Positions 55,640-64,000 of a DNA stretch of 64,000 bases are shown piece by piece. The stretch is from Epilithonimonas vandammei (GTDB lineage: Bacteria > Bacteroidota > Bacteroidia > Flavobacteriales > Weeksellaceae). Numbering within the stretch: position 1 is the stretch's first letter; each line of letters begins with the position of its first letter. The notes below the pieces were generated by a model. It made no database searches. It worked only from the letters and a program-made list of their open reading frames with translations, and was not told the DNA's origin. Both the position numbers and the translations under genes were made by a program. The stretch is taken from assembly GCF_003860525.1 (NCBI RefSeq), contig NZ_CP034161.1:3212392-3276391 (forward strand), written 5' to 3'.

Positions 55640-56617
55640 ATGAAAAGAATAATTTCAATTTTTATTCTCATCTTATTTTTTAGCTGTAATAAACATGGGC
55701 AACACGCTCACGGATTTTACTTTTGGAAATCTAAATTATCCCTAAAAGATTCAGAAAAAAACATATTAGAAAAATCAACAGTAACAAATTTATACGTCCG
55801 GTTTTTCGATGTTGATAAAATAGGTGACAAATTTCAGCCAATCGGCGTTATCTCAAAATCGGAAAATTTCAGCAGTTCGAAACTAATTGTTCCGGTCATT
55901 TTTATTACAAACAGAACATTTCTTTACATCAAAGATTCTGAAGTTGATTTTCTCGCCAAAAGCATTCATGAACTCATCGTAAGGAAAACAAAAGAACTAA
56001 ATTTCAGAGATATTTCGGAAATCCAGATCGACTGTGATTGGACTGCTGGAACAAAAGATGATTATTTTAGATTTCTCGAAAAACTTAAAGGGCTTTCCCA
56101 TAAAGAAATTACGTCCACATTACGACTTCATCAAGTGAAAGATAAGAGTAAAATGGGAATTCCGCCAGTAAGCAAAGTTTATCTGATGTGTTACTCTACA
56201 TCTTCGCCATTAGAAAACTCGGATAAAAATTCGATCCTGGACATTGAGACTCTGAAAAACTATCTCTCAGATGTTGAAAATTATCCTATAAAAAAAATAA
56301 ATATCGCCTTGCCCATTTACTCTTGGGGAATAGTGACCAACCATCTTGGGAAACACAAACTGATTAATGCAATTGCTGCAAAAGATCTCAATCATAAGGA
56401 TTTAGAAAAAATTTCTAACAATGAAGCCGTTGTAAAGAAAGATGGTTTCTTTTTTGGTTATTATCTTAATAAAGGTTTCAAGATAAAAGTGGAACAAATC
56501 CCGGAGAAAACCCTGGATGAAGCCGTGGTTTTTCTCAATCAGAAAATTCCTAAATTTAACATCATTTATTATCAATTGGATGAAAGGTTCATCAAAAACA
56601 GAAAATTCGCCCTTTAG
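55640..56617 (+). CDS. lipoprotein, possibly DUF3142-like TIM-barrel family
   Basis: 325 residues from the ATG at 55640 (MKRIISIFILILFFSC, a lipoprotein signal); an ATG at 55568 would place 24 residues in front. Contains FYFWKSKLSLKDSEK, LYVRFFDVDK, IVPVIFITNRTFL and EIQIDCDWTAGTKDDYFRFLEKLK, which resemble DUF3142-type barrel proteins, but I hold this loosely. Followed 15 bp later by the 902-aa gene, with which it probably forms an operon. The two interrupt the usual rpsJ-rplC neighbourhood. Confidence 0.75.
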   Translation: MKRIISIFILILFFSCNKHGQHAHGFYFWKSKLSLKDSEKNILEKSTVTNLYVRFFDVDKIGDKFQPIGVISKSENFSSSKLIVPVIFITNRTFLYIKDSEVDFLAKSIHELIVRKTKELNFRDISEIQIDCDWTAGTKDDYFRFLEKLKGLSHKEITSTLRLHQVKDKSKMGIPPVSKVYLMCYSTSSPLENSDKNSILDIETLKNYLSDVENYPIKKINIALPIYSWGIVTNHLGKHKLINAIAAKDLNHKDLEKISNNEAVVKKDGFFFGYYLNKGFKIKVEQIPEKTLDEAVVFLNQKIPKFNIIYYQLDERFIKNRKFAL

Positions 56618-56632
56618 AAAAAAACTTAAACT

Positions 56633-59341
56633 ATGAAAAAATTCTTTTTAAGCTTTGTTCTTGCTTCTGCGTTTTTCAATCAATCAAAAGCTTGTGCGTG
56701 GTACGATCCGGATTATGATTACTTCAATCTTTTTACACAAAACATCATCCGGGATAAGTCGCTAACGCCATTTTTGCTGACATATTCATCAAGATTTTAC
56801 GAAGACGAAAAAGCTGTAATTCCTAACGAAAATATAGAAAGCTGGCAAAAATACTTCGGGAATCAGTTCAATTACCGTGAAACAGAATATTTGGTAAATC
56901 ACCTATCTTTGCAGGCACTGAACGCAATCAAGACCGGGAAAACTTCTTCTGAACCAATATTAGCCAAACTTGGAAATTCTTTCTACAACAAATACAAGGA
57001 AGGCATTGATTATCTCATTGAGGCCAAATATCTGGAGCCTTATATGCGAATCAGCTATGTGGAAAGTCCGGATTCTTTCTACTACCGTTCCGAAACGGAT
57101 AATAAGAATGCGACTAATCTTGATTATGACAAAACAGTCGCCGCACTGAACTCGCTTTATAATTCAGCAAGAAATCCTGATATTAAATTGCGTTACGGAT
57201 ATCAACTAGTGCGATTTAATCATTACACCAGACATTTTGAGGAATCTATCAATGCTTTTAAAAAATATGTCGAACCACTAAATATCAAATCTGCTCCTTA
57301 TTATCTCGCCTTGGATCAATTTGCCGGTGCCGAACGTGGTCTTGGCAAAAATGAAGATGCTAACTGGCATTTTTTTCAGGTTTTTATGAATTCAAAATCT
57401 TTGAAAAGGGATGCTTTTGTGTCGATGAAACTTTCGGATAGCGCTTCTTTCAATAACATTTTGAAACGCGCTGGTAATGATAAGGAAAAAACAATGGCAT
57501 ATTTCCTTTTGGGCTATCAGGATTTTAATGATCCGCTCCCAATGATGAAAAAAATCTATGATATAGATCCGGAATCTGAAATGCTGAAAGTGTTAGGCGC
57601 AAGAGCAATTAATGAGCTTGAAAGAAATTATCTTCCTGTCTATTATTATCAGAATCCCGAAACACAAGATACAACTGGTAAAACAACAGAGCAACCAAAA
57701 GTTAATGATAAGGAAAATTCTGAAAAACAAGAATTATCCCTTTGGCAAAGAATCGTGCGATGGTTCAAAAGTATTTTCGGTTCGAAATCTTCCGAAAAAA
57801 TTGATCGCAGCAATGATCTTTCTGATAAGCAATATTTAGAAAATCCAGACAGAATTCCATTTTACAACAAAGCGGAATATAGCTACTATAATAATGACAA
57901 TGATAAACCAGTCAATTACCTTTCCGACCTCGAAGATTTTACTGACAAAATAAAAGACGAGAGCAAAGACGAATTTTGGAAAATAGCAGACGCCTATCTG
58001 AAATTTCTTCAAAAAGATTATGAAGGCAGCTCAGAAGTTTTGAGCAGCATCAAAACCAATGACAAAAATTATCAATCTCAGATCCAGAAAATGAAAAGGC
58101 TGAATGATATCGTCTCACATCCAAAAATATCATCGGATTTCGAGGAACATCTTTATAAAGATTACCGTGAGTTCTTTGAAGAAAAGCCAAAAAAAATGGA
58201 AACCGACAGCACTGCAGAAAATTTCGGATATGAGGAATATACAGCCCCTTCGACACAAGAGTTTTTAAAAGATATTCTTGCCAACCGGTATTTTCTGCAA
58301 GGTGATGATGCGAAATCTTTCCTAATGAATAATCAACTGTCTGATCTTCGATTTAATCCGAATCTGAACCTTGCCAAAAAACTACAGACATTTTTTAATA
58401 AAAAAGACAAATCTACTTTTGAGAGCCAGATCATTGCAAAAAACATTAATAATGTTGGCGATACAGAATCGTTCTTCAATCTTATCTACGGTGATTTTGC
58501 AATGAGAAACGCCGACTTTGCAAATGCCAAAAAATATTATGAGAAAGCCGTTCTGTTCTCAGGTATTCCATTGCCGGAAGGTTATTATGATTACAATACC
58601 GGAAATTTTGTAAAATATCAAAACACTTCGGATCTGTATAATGGATTCAGTAATATTTCCGGATTAATTTTCGGGCATAACGTGTGGGAAAGTTACCAAA
58701 GTCCAGATGATGTTAGCATGAAAACCGAAGATTTTATAAATGAGTTTCCATTCATCAAACAAAATATGAATAAGCTGGAGCTTGCAGACGCTGTATTGAA
58801 ACTTAAACAAACCGGTAAAAGCAAAGGCGAGATATCTTCAAAAGCGAATCAGCTGATTGGTAATTTGCTTTATAACACTTCGGTTTTAGGCTATTATCGT
58901 GAAGTGTTTGTGATGGATACTGATAATTCCAACGGCGGAAAATATTATTTTGGAAATGATGAAAGTCCTTTCAGGTATTATTATAAAAATTATGGTTCCA
59001 ATGTTTTTATAAAACCGGACAATTTTGATCTGTCAATTCAATACTACAATAATGCTCTGCAAAATTCCGGAGACAAAGAGCAGAAGGCAAGAATACTTTT
59101 CCAAATGGCAAGCGCAGAGCAAGGTAAATATTATCAGTGGGAAGCCAGACAGCCAAGTGTATCTTATAATGATAAAAACTGGGAACAAAAATCCAAACAA
59201 CGAGAGATTGAATTCGCCAATATGAAAAATGAAAAGTTCAGAACTTATTTCACACAGCTTAAACAAAATTTTAAAGATACTGAAGCTGTAAAAAGTCTAA
59301 GCGGAAGTTGTTCTTACTTTGACTATTTCATGAAAAAATAA
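56633..59341 (+). CDS. large secreted protein of unknown function, TPR-like
   Basis: 902 residues; signal peptide MKKFFLSFVLASAFFNQSKA followed by CAWYDPDYDYFNLFTQ. Mostly helical, with repeats resembling TPR (DFANAKKYYEKAVLFSG, FDLSIQYYNNALQNSGDKEQKARILFQMASAEQGKYYQWEAR). A lysine/serine-rich insert with WQRIVRWFKSIFGSKSSE (about 375-392) may touch membranes. Ends SGSCSYFDYFMKK. No enzyme motif recognised; probably works with the lipoprotein encoded just upstream. Confidence 0.78.
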   Translation: MKKFFLSFVLASAFFNQSKACAWYDPDYDYFNLFTQNIIRDKSLTPFLLTYSSRFYEDEKAVIPNENIESWQKYFGNQFNYRETEYLVNHLSLQALNAIKTGKTSSEPILAKLGNSFYNKYKEGIDYLIEAKYLEPYMRISYVESPDSFYYRSETDNKNATNLDYDKTVAALNSLYNSARNPDIKLRYGYQLVRFNHYTRHFEESINAFKKYVEPLNIKSAPYYLALDQFAGAERGLGKNEDANWHFFQVFMNSKSLKRDAFVSMKLSDSASFNNILKRAGNDKEKTMAYFLLGYQDFNDPLPMMKKIYDIDPESEMLKVLGARAINELERNYLPVYYYQNPETQDTTGKTTEQPKVNDKENSEKQELSLWQRIVRWFKSIFGSKSSEKIDRSNDLSDKQYLENPDRIPFYNKAEYSYYNNDNDKPVNYLSDLEDFTDKIKDESKDEFWKIADAYLKFLQKDYEGSSEVLSSIKTNDKNYQSQIQKMKRLNDIVSHPKISSDFEEHLYKDYREFFEEKPKKMETDSTAENFGYEEYTAPSTQEFLKDILANRYFLQGDDAKSFLMNNQLSDLRFNPNLNLAKKLQTFFNKKDKSTFESQIIAKNINNVGDTESFFNLIYGDFAMRNADFANAKKYYEKAVLFSGIPLPEGYYDYNTGNFVKYQNTSDLYNGFSNISGLIFGHNVWESYQSPDDVSMKTEDFINEFPFIKQNMNKLELADAVLKLKQTGKSKGEISSKANQLIGNLLYNTSVLGYYREVFVMDTDNSNGGKYYFGNDESPFRYYYKNYGSNVFIKPDNFDLSIQYYNNALQNSGDKEQKARILFQMASAEQGKYYQWEARQPSVSYNDKNWEQKSKQREIEFANMKNEKFRTYFTQLKQNFKDTEAVKSLSGSCSYFDYFMKK

Positions 59342-59342
59342 T

Positions 59343-59371
59343 AAAAAAGGAATCATTTCGATTCCTTTTTT
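59343..59371. terminator. bidirectional terminator between convergent genes
   Basis: AAAAAAGGAATC / GATTCCTTTTTTT with an ATTTC loop. It begins just after the 902-aa gene's stop and overlaps the stop of the iron-permease-like gene. Confidence 0.9.
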
Positions 59372-59847
59372 TGATTTTGTTTGAGAACCCATTCTGCGTG
59401 TCTTTTCTTAAAAGCTTCGTATTTATTATCCTGATTCTTCCTCGCTGCATCGATAGAATGCGATTGATGAATATCTTCCTCCTTTTCCGCATAATCAGAA
59501 AGCATTTCGTAGTAGCGATGCAACTGATCCAGTTCTTTTTCGGTAAGATCTTCAATATCTACGATTCTATTGCTTGCTTTTTCATTGGAAGCTATAAGCT
59601 CGTTCAACTTGATCTGGATAGCTTTCGAATCTTTGTTTTGCGCTTTTTGAATCAGAAAGACCATAAGAAAGGTAATAATGGTTGTTCCTGTATTAATCAC
59701 CAGTTGCCAAGTCGCGGAATAATTAAAAACCGGACCTGTGACCGCCCAGATGATTACAATCAATGTGGCAATAATAAATGCTGCCGAACTCCCGGTGAAT
59801 TTGGCAGCCCAATTTGCGAATCTTTCGAAAAAATTTTTACTTTTCAT
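59353..59847 (-). CDS. low-affinity iron permease family protein
   Basis: 164 residues. Two hydrophobic segments (AAFIIATLIVIIWAVTGPVFNY and LVINTGTTIITFLMVFLIQ) followed by the family signature NKDSKAIQIKLNELIASNEKASNRIVDIEDLTEKELDQL, as in the Fet4-like Iron_permease family. The C-terminus is charged and cytoplasmic. Iron transport is only inferred for bacterial members. Single gene. Confidence 0.88.
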   Translation of the reverse strand: MKSKNFFERFANWAAKFTGSSAAFIIATLIVIIWAVTGPVFNYSATWQLVINTGTTIITFLMVFLIQKAQNKDSKAIQIKLNELIASNEKASNRIVDIEDLTEKELDQLHRYYEMLSDYAEKEEDIHQSHSIDAARKNQDNKYEAFKKRHAEWVLKQNQKKESK

Positions 59848-59904
59848 CTTTTATATCTCAAAACTTAAAAAATTAAGACTTCTGTGGTAGAGGTCTCAAA
59901 GTTA

Positions 59905-60162
59905 TTAAAATTTAATTACTAATCTTTTACACTTTTTGATATTAGTTCCTCCTGAAACAATGTATCTTACTGAGCTGAATATTTCATGTGAATCTCTAGC
60001 AGCGACATCGGACACATTCAAAACGTTCCTTACCGGATTTGGATATACTTTTACTGATCTTCTGTTATTAACATTATCTACGGACTGAGTTAAATTTACC
60101 GTTGCTGGTTTTGCCGCATAGAAAATATTTCCAATCGCAGAAACTCTCATCTCAACTTGCAA
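59905..60162 (-). pseudogene. remnant of a T9SS-secreted protein (sorting domain)
   Basis: The 85-codon frame contains RRSVKVYPNPVRNVLNVSD, the start of a type A T9SS sorting domain, and ends ...SSVRYIVSGGTNIKKCKRLVIKF, a degraded version of the normal end (GIYxVxI...KLIK). There is no signal peptide or body, and the middle of the domain is too short. Probably the last trace of a secreted-protein gene. Confidence 0.7.
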
Positions 60163-60339
60163 TTAAGATGGAAACAAGAAATTATCTCTTGTGCGTCAAT
60201 AAGATTACGATTTTCCCAACCCTAGTATTTATTATTGGGTCTCTGAAAATACAGCTAAATTAATTATATAGAGACTAATAGTCGTCCAACATAGATGCCT
60301 ATCACTATCTTATCCGCTTCTTATAACCAGAATAAAAAA

Positions 60340-60363
60340 ATCCCTCTTCTTTCGAAAAGGGAT
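60340..60363 (-). terminator. duplicated rpsJ terminator (diverged)
   Basis: ATCCCTCTTC / GAAAAGGGAT-type hairpin with flanking A-run, the counterpart of the hairpin at 61801-61824 downstream of rpsJ. Confidence 0.7.
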
Positions 60364-60426
60364 TATTATCATAGCAAAGTGCTCGTTTTTGTCTGGTAAC
60401 TATTGGCTACAAGACAAATGCTAAAA

Positions 60427-60553
60427 TCACACTTTAATTTCTACGTCTACACCTGAAGGAAGTTCTAATTTCATTAGAGCATCTACAGTTTTAGAAGAAG
60501 AAGAGTAGATATCCATCAGTCTTTTGTGAGCTGATAATTGGAATTGTTTTCTA
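60427..60553 (-). pseudogene. duplicated 3' end of rpsJ (last 42 codons)
   Basis: Matches the 3' end of the intact rpsJ (61893-62019) with only a few substitutions, in the same orientation, offset 1,466 bp. It encodes [20 protein letters not shown] and the normal end of S10, then breaks off abruptly at 60553. Its terminator is duplicated too. Confidence 0.88.
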
Positions 60554-60615
60554 CTGAACCAAATACAAACTGACTTTCTTACGCAAAGCCAGTTTAGTGG
60601 ATTTATTGAAAGAAA

Positions 60616-61179
60616 TTACTGAATTATGAGCTTTTTTATATTTTGAATAATTTGATCATGATTTTCCAAATAAGTAGATTTGTACAGGAGATGGGAGTCA
60701 TTATCAAATAAGAGAATTAGTCCATATCCGTAATTTTGATGCCCTTTTGTTAATTTTTGTACAAATCTATCATAGCTTGTTTTAACATATTTCCCTTTTC
60801 TGTCATCAATATTTGATTCAAGTAAAATATTATAAACAGGAAATTCAAAATTAATACTATTCAAATAATTTGATAAATATTTTTGATCTCGTTCTTTTCT
60901 TAAATCTGTGACAAAATACGGACTAACTTTAGATTCATTTTCATGTATAAATGTAATAATTTGGGGCATCATCTCCCTGCATGGTTTACACCAATCGGTA
61001 AACGTATAAATCAACTTATACTGACTTTGATCTTTTCCAATTTTTTTTTGTAAAACTTCAGCATTAACCCCATAGACTTCTTTCTTTTGCACAAACTCAA
61101 AATCACCTAACGAAATTAATTTAAATGCTTGAGTTTGTGCAGTTGCGAATATGCCGAAAAAAATCAGAAATAATTTCAT
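60616..61179 (-). CDS. secreted thioredoxin-like protein
   Basis: 187 residues with a signal peptide (MKLFLIFFGIFATAQTQA). Thioredoxin fold with the active-site motif WCKPC in TFTDWCKPCREMMPQI, as in periplasmic TlpA/ResA-type reductases. Its ATG overlaps the stop of the lipoprotein gene upstream (61176-61179), so the two are translated together. Both lie between the intact rpsJ and its duplicated 3' end. Confidence 0.82.
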   Translation of the reverse strand: MKLFLIFFGIFATAQTQAFKLISLGDFEFVQKKEVYGVNAEVLQKKIGKDQSQYKLIYTFTDWCKPCREMMPQIITFIHENESKVSPYFVTDLRKERDQKYLSNYLNSINFEFPVYNILLESNIDDRKGKYVKTSYDRFVQKLTKGHQNYGYGLILLFDNDSHLLYKSTYLENHDQIIQNIKKLIIQ

Positions 61180-61682
61180 TTCTCTTCTAGTGTAAATGAA
61201 TAACCTCCAGTATCTCCGACAGTGGTATCAAATTGATATTGTCCTTGAGCGATTTCAAAATCACCTTCAACAGCTCCGCTTTTTATTGATGCAATTAATG
61301 ATTGGTCGATCGTTAACGTTAAATCAGCTGGCGAAACATCAGCAGGTAGCTCACCATCAATAGGAAGCTTTAACTTATACACTCCGTTTTCTTCAACCGC
61401 TTCGACAAGAATATTTCCTGAATCAGGAGCTTGTTTCCATCCTGGAAACCAAATGAATTTACAGAATCCTAAACCAGTCAAACAACCTTGACTTGCCCGT
61501 GCTATAGTAACTTCAAAAATAATTAGACCTATTCTTTGCGAATGCGCCTTTGCAGGATTAACAGATTTAAATTTGATTAAGTTTGAAACTTTTGCATCAG
61601 TCAAATTCTCAACCGCTTTTTCATCTTGTCTACATGCTGTTAAACTTAGAAGTAAGACTGTAGAAAATAATAGTTTTTTCAT
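61176..61682 (-). CDS. lipoprotein of unknown function
   Basis: 168 residues, lipoprotein signal MKKLLFSTVLLLSLTAC. The middle has two cysteines (GCLTGLGFCKFIWFPGW), possible substrates of the thioredoxin-like partner encoded next (inference). The C-terminal half is acidic, with DGELPADVSPADLTLTIDQS. No family recognised. Confidence 0.72.
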   Translation of the reverse strand: MKKLLFSTVLLLSLTACRQDEKAVENLTDAKVSNLIKFKSVNPAKAHSQRIGLIIFEVTIARASQGCLTGLGFCKFIWFPGWKQAPDSGNILVEAVEENGVYKLKLPIDGELPADVSPADLTLTIDQSLIASIKSGAVEGDFEIAQGQYQFDTTVGDTGGYSFTLEEK

Positions 61683-61794
61683 AATACATTGTTTTTGTTT
61701 GTGAATGTATTACGAAACTAAAACTAAAACTAAAACTATGCAAGCTATTTTTTGCAAAACAATAAAAAAACTGTAATTTAGAATCAAACAAAAT

Positions 61795-61824
61795 AAAAAA
61801 TTCCCTTTTCTTGCGAAAAGGGAA
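61795..61824 (-). terminator. rpsJ terminator
   Basis: TTCCCTTTTC / GAAAAGGGAA with a TTGC loop, followed on the minus strand by TTTTTTATTTTG; about 70 bp after the rpsJ stop. Confidence 0.88.
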
Positions 61825-61892
61825 TTTCTATCATAGCAAAGTAGCTTCTGGCTGATGGCTAATAGCGATTGGCTAAAAGCAAGCCGCCAAAA

Positions 61893-62198
61893 TCACACTT
61901 TAATTTCTACGTCTACACCTGAAGGAAGTTCTAATTTCATTAGAGCATCTACAGTTTTAGAAGAAGAAGAGTAGATATCCATCAGTCTTTTGTGCGCTGA
62001 TAATTGGAATTGTTCTCTAGCTTTTTTGTTTACGTGCGGAGATCTCAATACAGTGAAGATTCTCTTGTTAGTTGGCAATGGGATTGGTCCGTTTACAACA
62101 GCACCAGTCGCCTTTACCGTTTTTACGATTTTCTCTGCAGATTTATCTACTAAGTTGTAATCGTAAGATTTAAGTTTTATTCTGATTCTTTGTGACAT
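61893..62198 (-). CDS. rpsJ: 30S ribosomal protein S10
   Basis: 101 residues, complete ([25 protein letters not shown] ... GVDVEIKV), with the loop signature [24 protein letters not shown]. Directly after fusA (18 bp), but separated from rplC by a 6.5-kb block, and followed by its own terminator. Confidence 0.97.
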   Translation of the reverse strand: MSQRIRIKLKSYDYNLVDKSAEKIVKTVKATGAVVNGPIPLPTNKRIFTVLRSPHVNKKAREQFQLSAHKRLMDIYSSSSKTVDALMKLELPSGVDVEIKV

Positions 62199-62216
62199 TT
62201 TAATCTAATTTAAATA

Positions 62217-64000
62217 TTAACCTTTAGCCTTAGCGATTACATCTTCAGCAACGTTGTTCGGAGCAGCTTCGTATTTCTCGAATTCCATAGAAGATGTTGC
62301 TCTACCTGAAGATAAAGTTCTAAGAGAAGTTACATAACCAAACATTTCAGATAGAGGAACAAAAGCCTTGATAACTTTAGCGTTGTTTCTATCATCCATA
62401 CCGTTTACAGTACCTCTTCTTCTGTTAAGGTCACCTACGATATCACCCATATATTCTTCCGGAGTTACAACTTCCAGTTTCATAATCGGCTCCATAATAA
62501 CAGCCTTAGCAGCTCTACCAGATTCTTTGAATCCCATTTTAGCAGCTAATTCGAAAGATAACTGATCAGAGTCAACCGCGTGGAAAGATCCATCCTTCAA
62601 AACAATTTTCATTGATTCAACCTCAAATCCAGCCAAAGGACCATTCTTCATAGCCTCTCTGAATCCTTTCTCAACAGAAGGGATAAATTCTTTTGGAATG
62701 TTACCACCTTTGATTTCGTTGATGAATTCAAGACCAGTTTTACCTTCGTCAGCAGGACCAATGGTGAACACGATATCAGCGAACTTACCTCTACCACCAG
62801 ATTGTTTTTTGTAAACTTCTCTATGGTTAGCAGTTTGTGTAAGTGCTTCTTTGTATTCTACCTGAGGTTGACCTTGGTTAACTTCTACTTTAAACTCTCT
62901 TCTCATACGGTCAACAATAATGTCAAGGTGAAGCTCACCCATACCAGAGATGATAGTTTGTCCAGAAGCCTCATCAGTCTTAACCTGGAAAGTAGGATCT
63001 TCTTCAGCTAATTTAGCTAGAGCGTTACCCATTTTATCCTGGTCAGCTTTAGTCTTAGGCTCAACAGCGATACCGATTACCGGATCTGGGAAGATCATAG
63101 ACTCAAGAACGATTGGGTTCTTTTCATCAGATAATGTATCTCCTGTTTTAATATCTTTAAATCCTACAGCAGCACCAATATCTCCAGCTTCAATATATTC
63201 AACCGGATTTTGCTTGTTAGCGTGCATCTGATAGATTCTGGAAATTCTTTCTTTGTTTCCAGATCTTGTGTTCAAAACATAAGAACCAGCATCTAATCTC
63301 CCTGAATAAGCTCTGAAGAATGCTAATCTACCTACGAAAGGGTCAGTAGCAATTTTGAAAGCTAATGCAGCGAAAGGCTCATCTACAGATGGTTTTCTTT
63401 CGATCTCAGCGTCAGTTCTTGGGTCTGTTCCTTTGATATTGTCCTTATCCAGTGGAGAAGGAAGATATTTACAAACAGCATCAAGCATAAACTGTACTCC
63501 TTTGTTCTTGAAAGAAGAACCACAAGTCATTGGGATGATAGAAAGATCGATAGTCGCTTTTCTAAGAGCTTCGTTGATTTCCTCTTCAGAAATTGAATCT
63601 GGATCTTCGAAGAATTTCTCCATCAAAGTTTCGTCATAGTCAGCTACAGCTTCTACTAATTTCTCTCTATATTCAAGAACTTCATCTTTCATATCTTCCG
63701 GAATTGGAACTACTTCATAAGTAGCACCTTGACCAGCTTCATCCCAGATGATTGCTCTGTTTTTAATTAAGTCTACAACACCTTTGAAATCCTCTTCAGC
63801 ACCGATTGGCAAAACGATTGGAACTGCATTGGATCCTAACATTTCTTTAACCTGTTTCACAACGTTAAGGAAATCAGCACCCTGACGGTCCATTTTGTTT
63901 ACGAATCCCATTCTAGCAACTTTGTAGTTGTCAGCCAATCTCCAGTTGGTTTCAGACTGAGGTTCTACACCGTCTACGGCAGAGAAAAGGAATACCAATC
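62217..64000 (-). CDS. fusA: elongation factor G, C-terminal ~594 residues
   Basis: The frame runs off the right edge, so most of the N-terminal GTPase motifs (P-loop, switch I, DxPGH) are outside the window; [10 protein letters not shown] (NKxD, G4) is present. Domains II-V are complete, with [35 protein letters not shown] (domain III), RGKFADIVF (IV) and [27 protein letters not shown] (V). EF-G drives ribosomal translocation. Followed by rpsJ, as in the str operon. Confidence 0.97.
   Translation of the reverse strand, partial: LVFLFSAVDGVEPQSETNWRLADNYKVARMGFVNKMDRQGADFLNVVKQVKEMLGSNAVPIVLPIGAEEDFKGVVDLIKNRAIIWDEAGQGATYEVVPIPEDMKDEVLEYREKLVEAVADYDETLMEKFFEDPDSISEEEINEALRKATIDLSIIPMTCGSSFKNKGVQFMLDAVCKYLPSPLDKDNIKGTDPRTDAEIERKPSVDEPFAALAFKIATDPFVGRLAFFRAYSGRLDAGSYVLNTRSGNKERISRIYQMHANKQNPVEYIEAGDIGAAVGFKDIKTGDTLSDEKNPIVLESMIFPDPVIGIAVEPKTKADQDKMGNALAKLAEEDPTFQVKTDEASGQTIISGMGELHLDIIVDRMRREFKVEVNQGQPQVEYKEALTQTANHREVYKKQSGGRGKFADIVFTIGPADEGKTGLEFINEIKGGNIPKEFIPSVEKGFREAMKNGPLAGFEVESMKIVLKDGSFHAVDSDQLSFELAAKMGFKESGRAAKAVIMEPIMKLEVVTPEEYMGDIVGDLNRRRGTVNGMDDRNNAKVIKAFVPLSEMFGYVTSLRTLSSGRATSSMEFEKYEAAPNNVAEDVIAKAKG

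Overview
The window is chromosomal DNA of a low-GC member of the Bacteroidota, most likely the Chryseobacterium/Weeksellaceae branch of the Flavobacteriia. Evidence seen in the sequence: promoters of the Bacteroidetes type (TTTG-N19-TAnnTTTG), type IX secretion (T9SS) sorting domains, RHS proteins of the DUF6443 type, a tmRNA whose tag ends in ALAA, and a ribosomal cluster in Bacteroidetes order. Nearly all genes lie on the minus strand. The genus is inference.

Layout. 1-9,900: the 5' part of a polysaccharide-export lipoprotein gene, an outer-membrane barrel protein, recX, glyA, a frameshifted DUF72 gene, a DUF559 nuclease gene flanked by CCCTAAAGGG repeats, nrdA and nrdB, and a carboxypeptidase-regulatory-like protein. 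10,413-10,812: tmRNA. 11,018-15,800: deoD, a secreted M4 metalloprotease and a DUF4403 protein. 16,098-39,988: a large RHS polymorphic-toxin locus carrying a mobile element. 40,369-41,367: an unknown gene and a 21-bp minisatellite. 41,457-55,419: ribosomal/secY/rpoA cluster from rplC to rplQ. 55,640-61,682: genes that separate rplC from rpsJ. 61,893-64,000: rpsJ and fusA (5' end cut by the window).

The outstanding system is at 17,867-32,585. Two apparently identical tandem copies of a 7,355-bp element sit inside an rhs gene. Each copy carries two overlapping tyrosine recombinase genes, a CHC2-TOPRIM-ATPase primase/helicase gene, a divergent Xre-type regulator, a six-copy 23-bp iteron array and, as cargo, the 3' end of an rhs gene (end of the RHS core plus toxin tip) with its immunity lipoprotein gene. 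The copies are bounded by three 9-bp repeats (TACAAGTAC on the coding strand) that encode Tyr-Lys-Tyr of the conserved RHS-core motif YKYNGKE. Integration there leaves the rhs gene in frame but replaces the old tip with the incoming one. The displaced tip (17,030-17,875) is still in frame with YKY at the far end, followed by two paralogous immunity lipoprotein genes. The locus therefore reads as a last-in-first-out stack of toxin tips behind one promoter: an element that appears to move polymorphic-toxin warheads between rhs genes.

Upstream, the RHS operon has a T9SS-sorted repeat protein, a 990-aa RHS/SpvB-like partner protein and the 1,201-aa RHS protein. It is preceded by a leader that can fold into two competing hairpins, one followed by a T-run (a possible conditional terminator). 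A second mosaic region is at rpsJ: a diverged copy of its last 42 codons and its terminator lies about 1.5 kb downstream, beyond a lipoprotein/thioredoxin gene pair, as if a cassette had inserted into the gene's 3' end.
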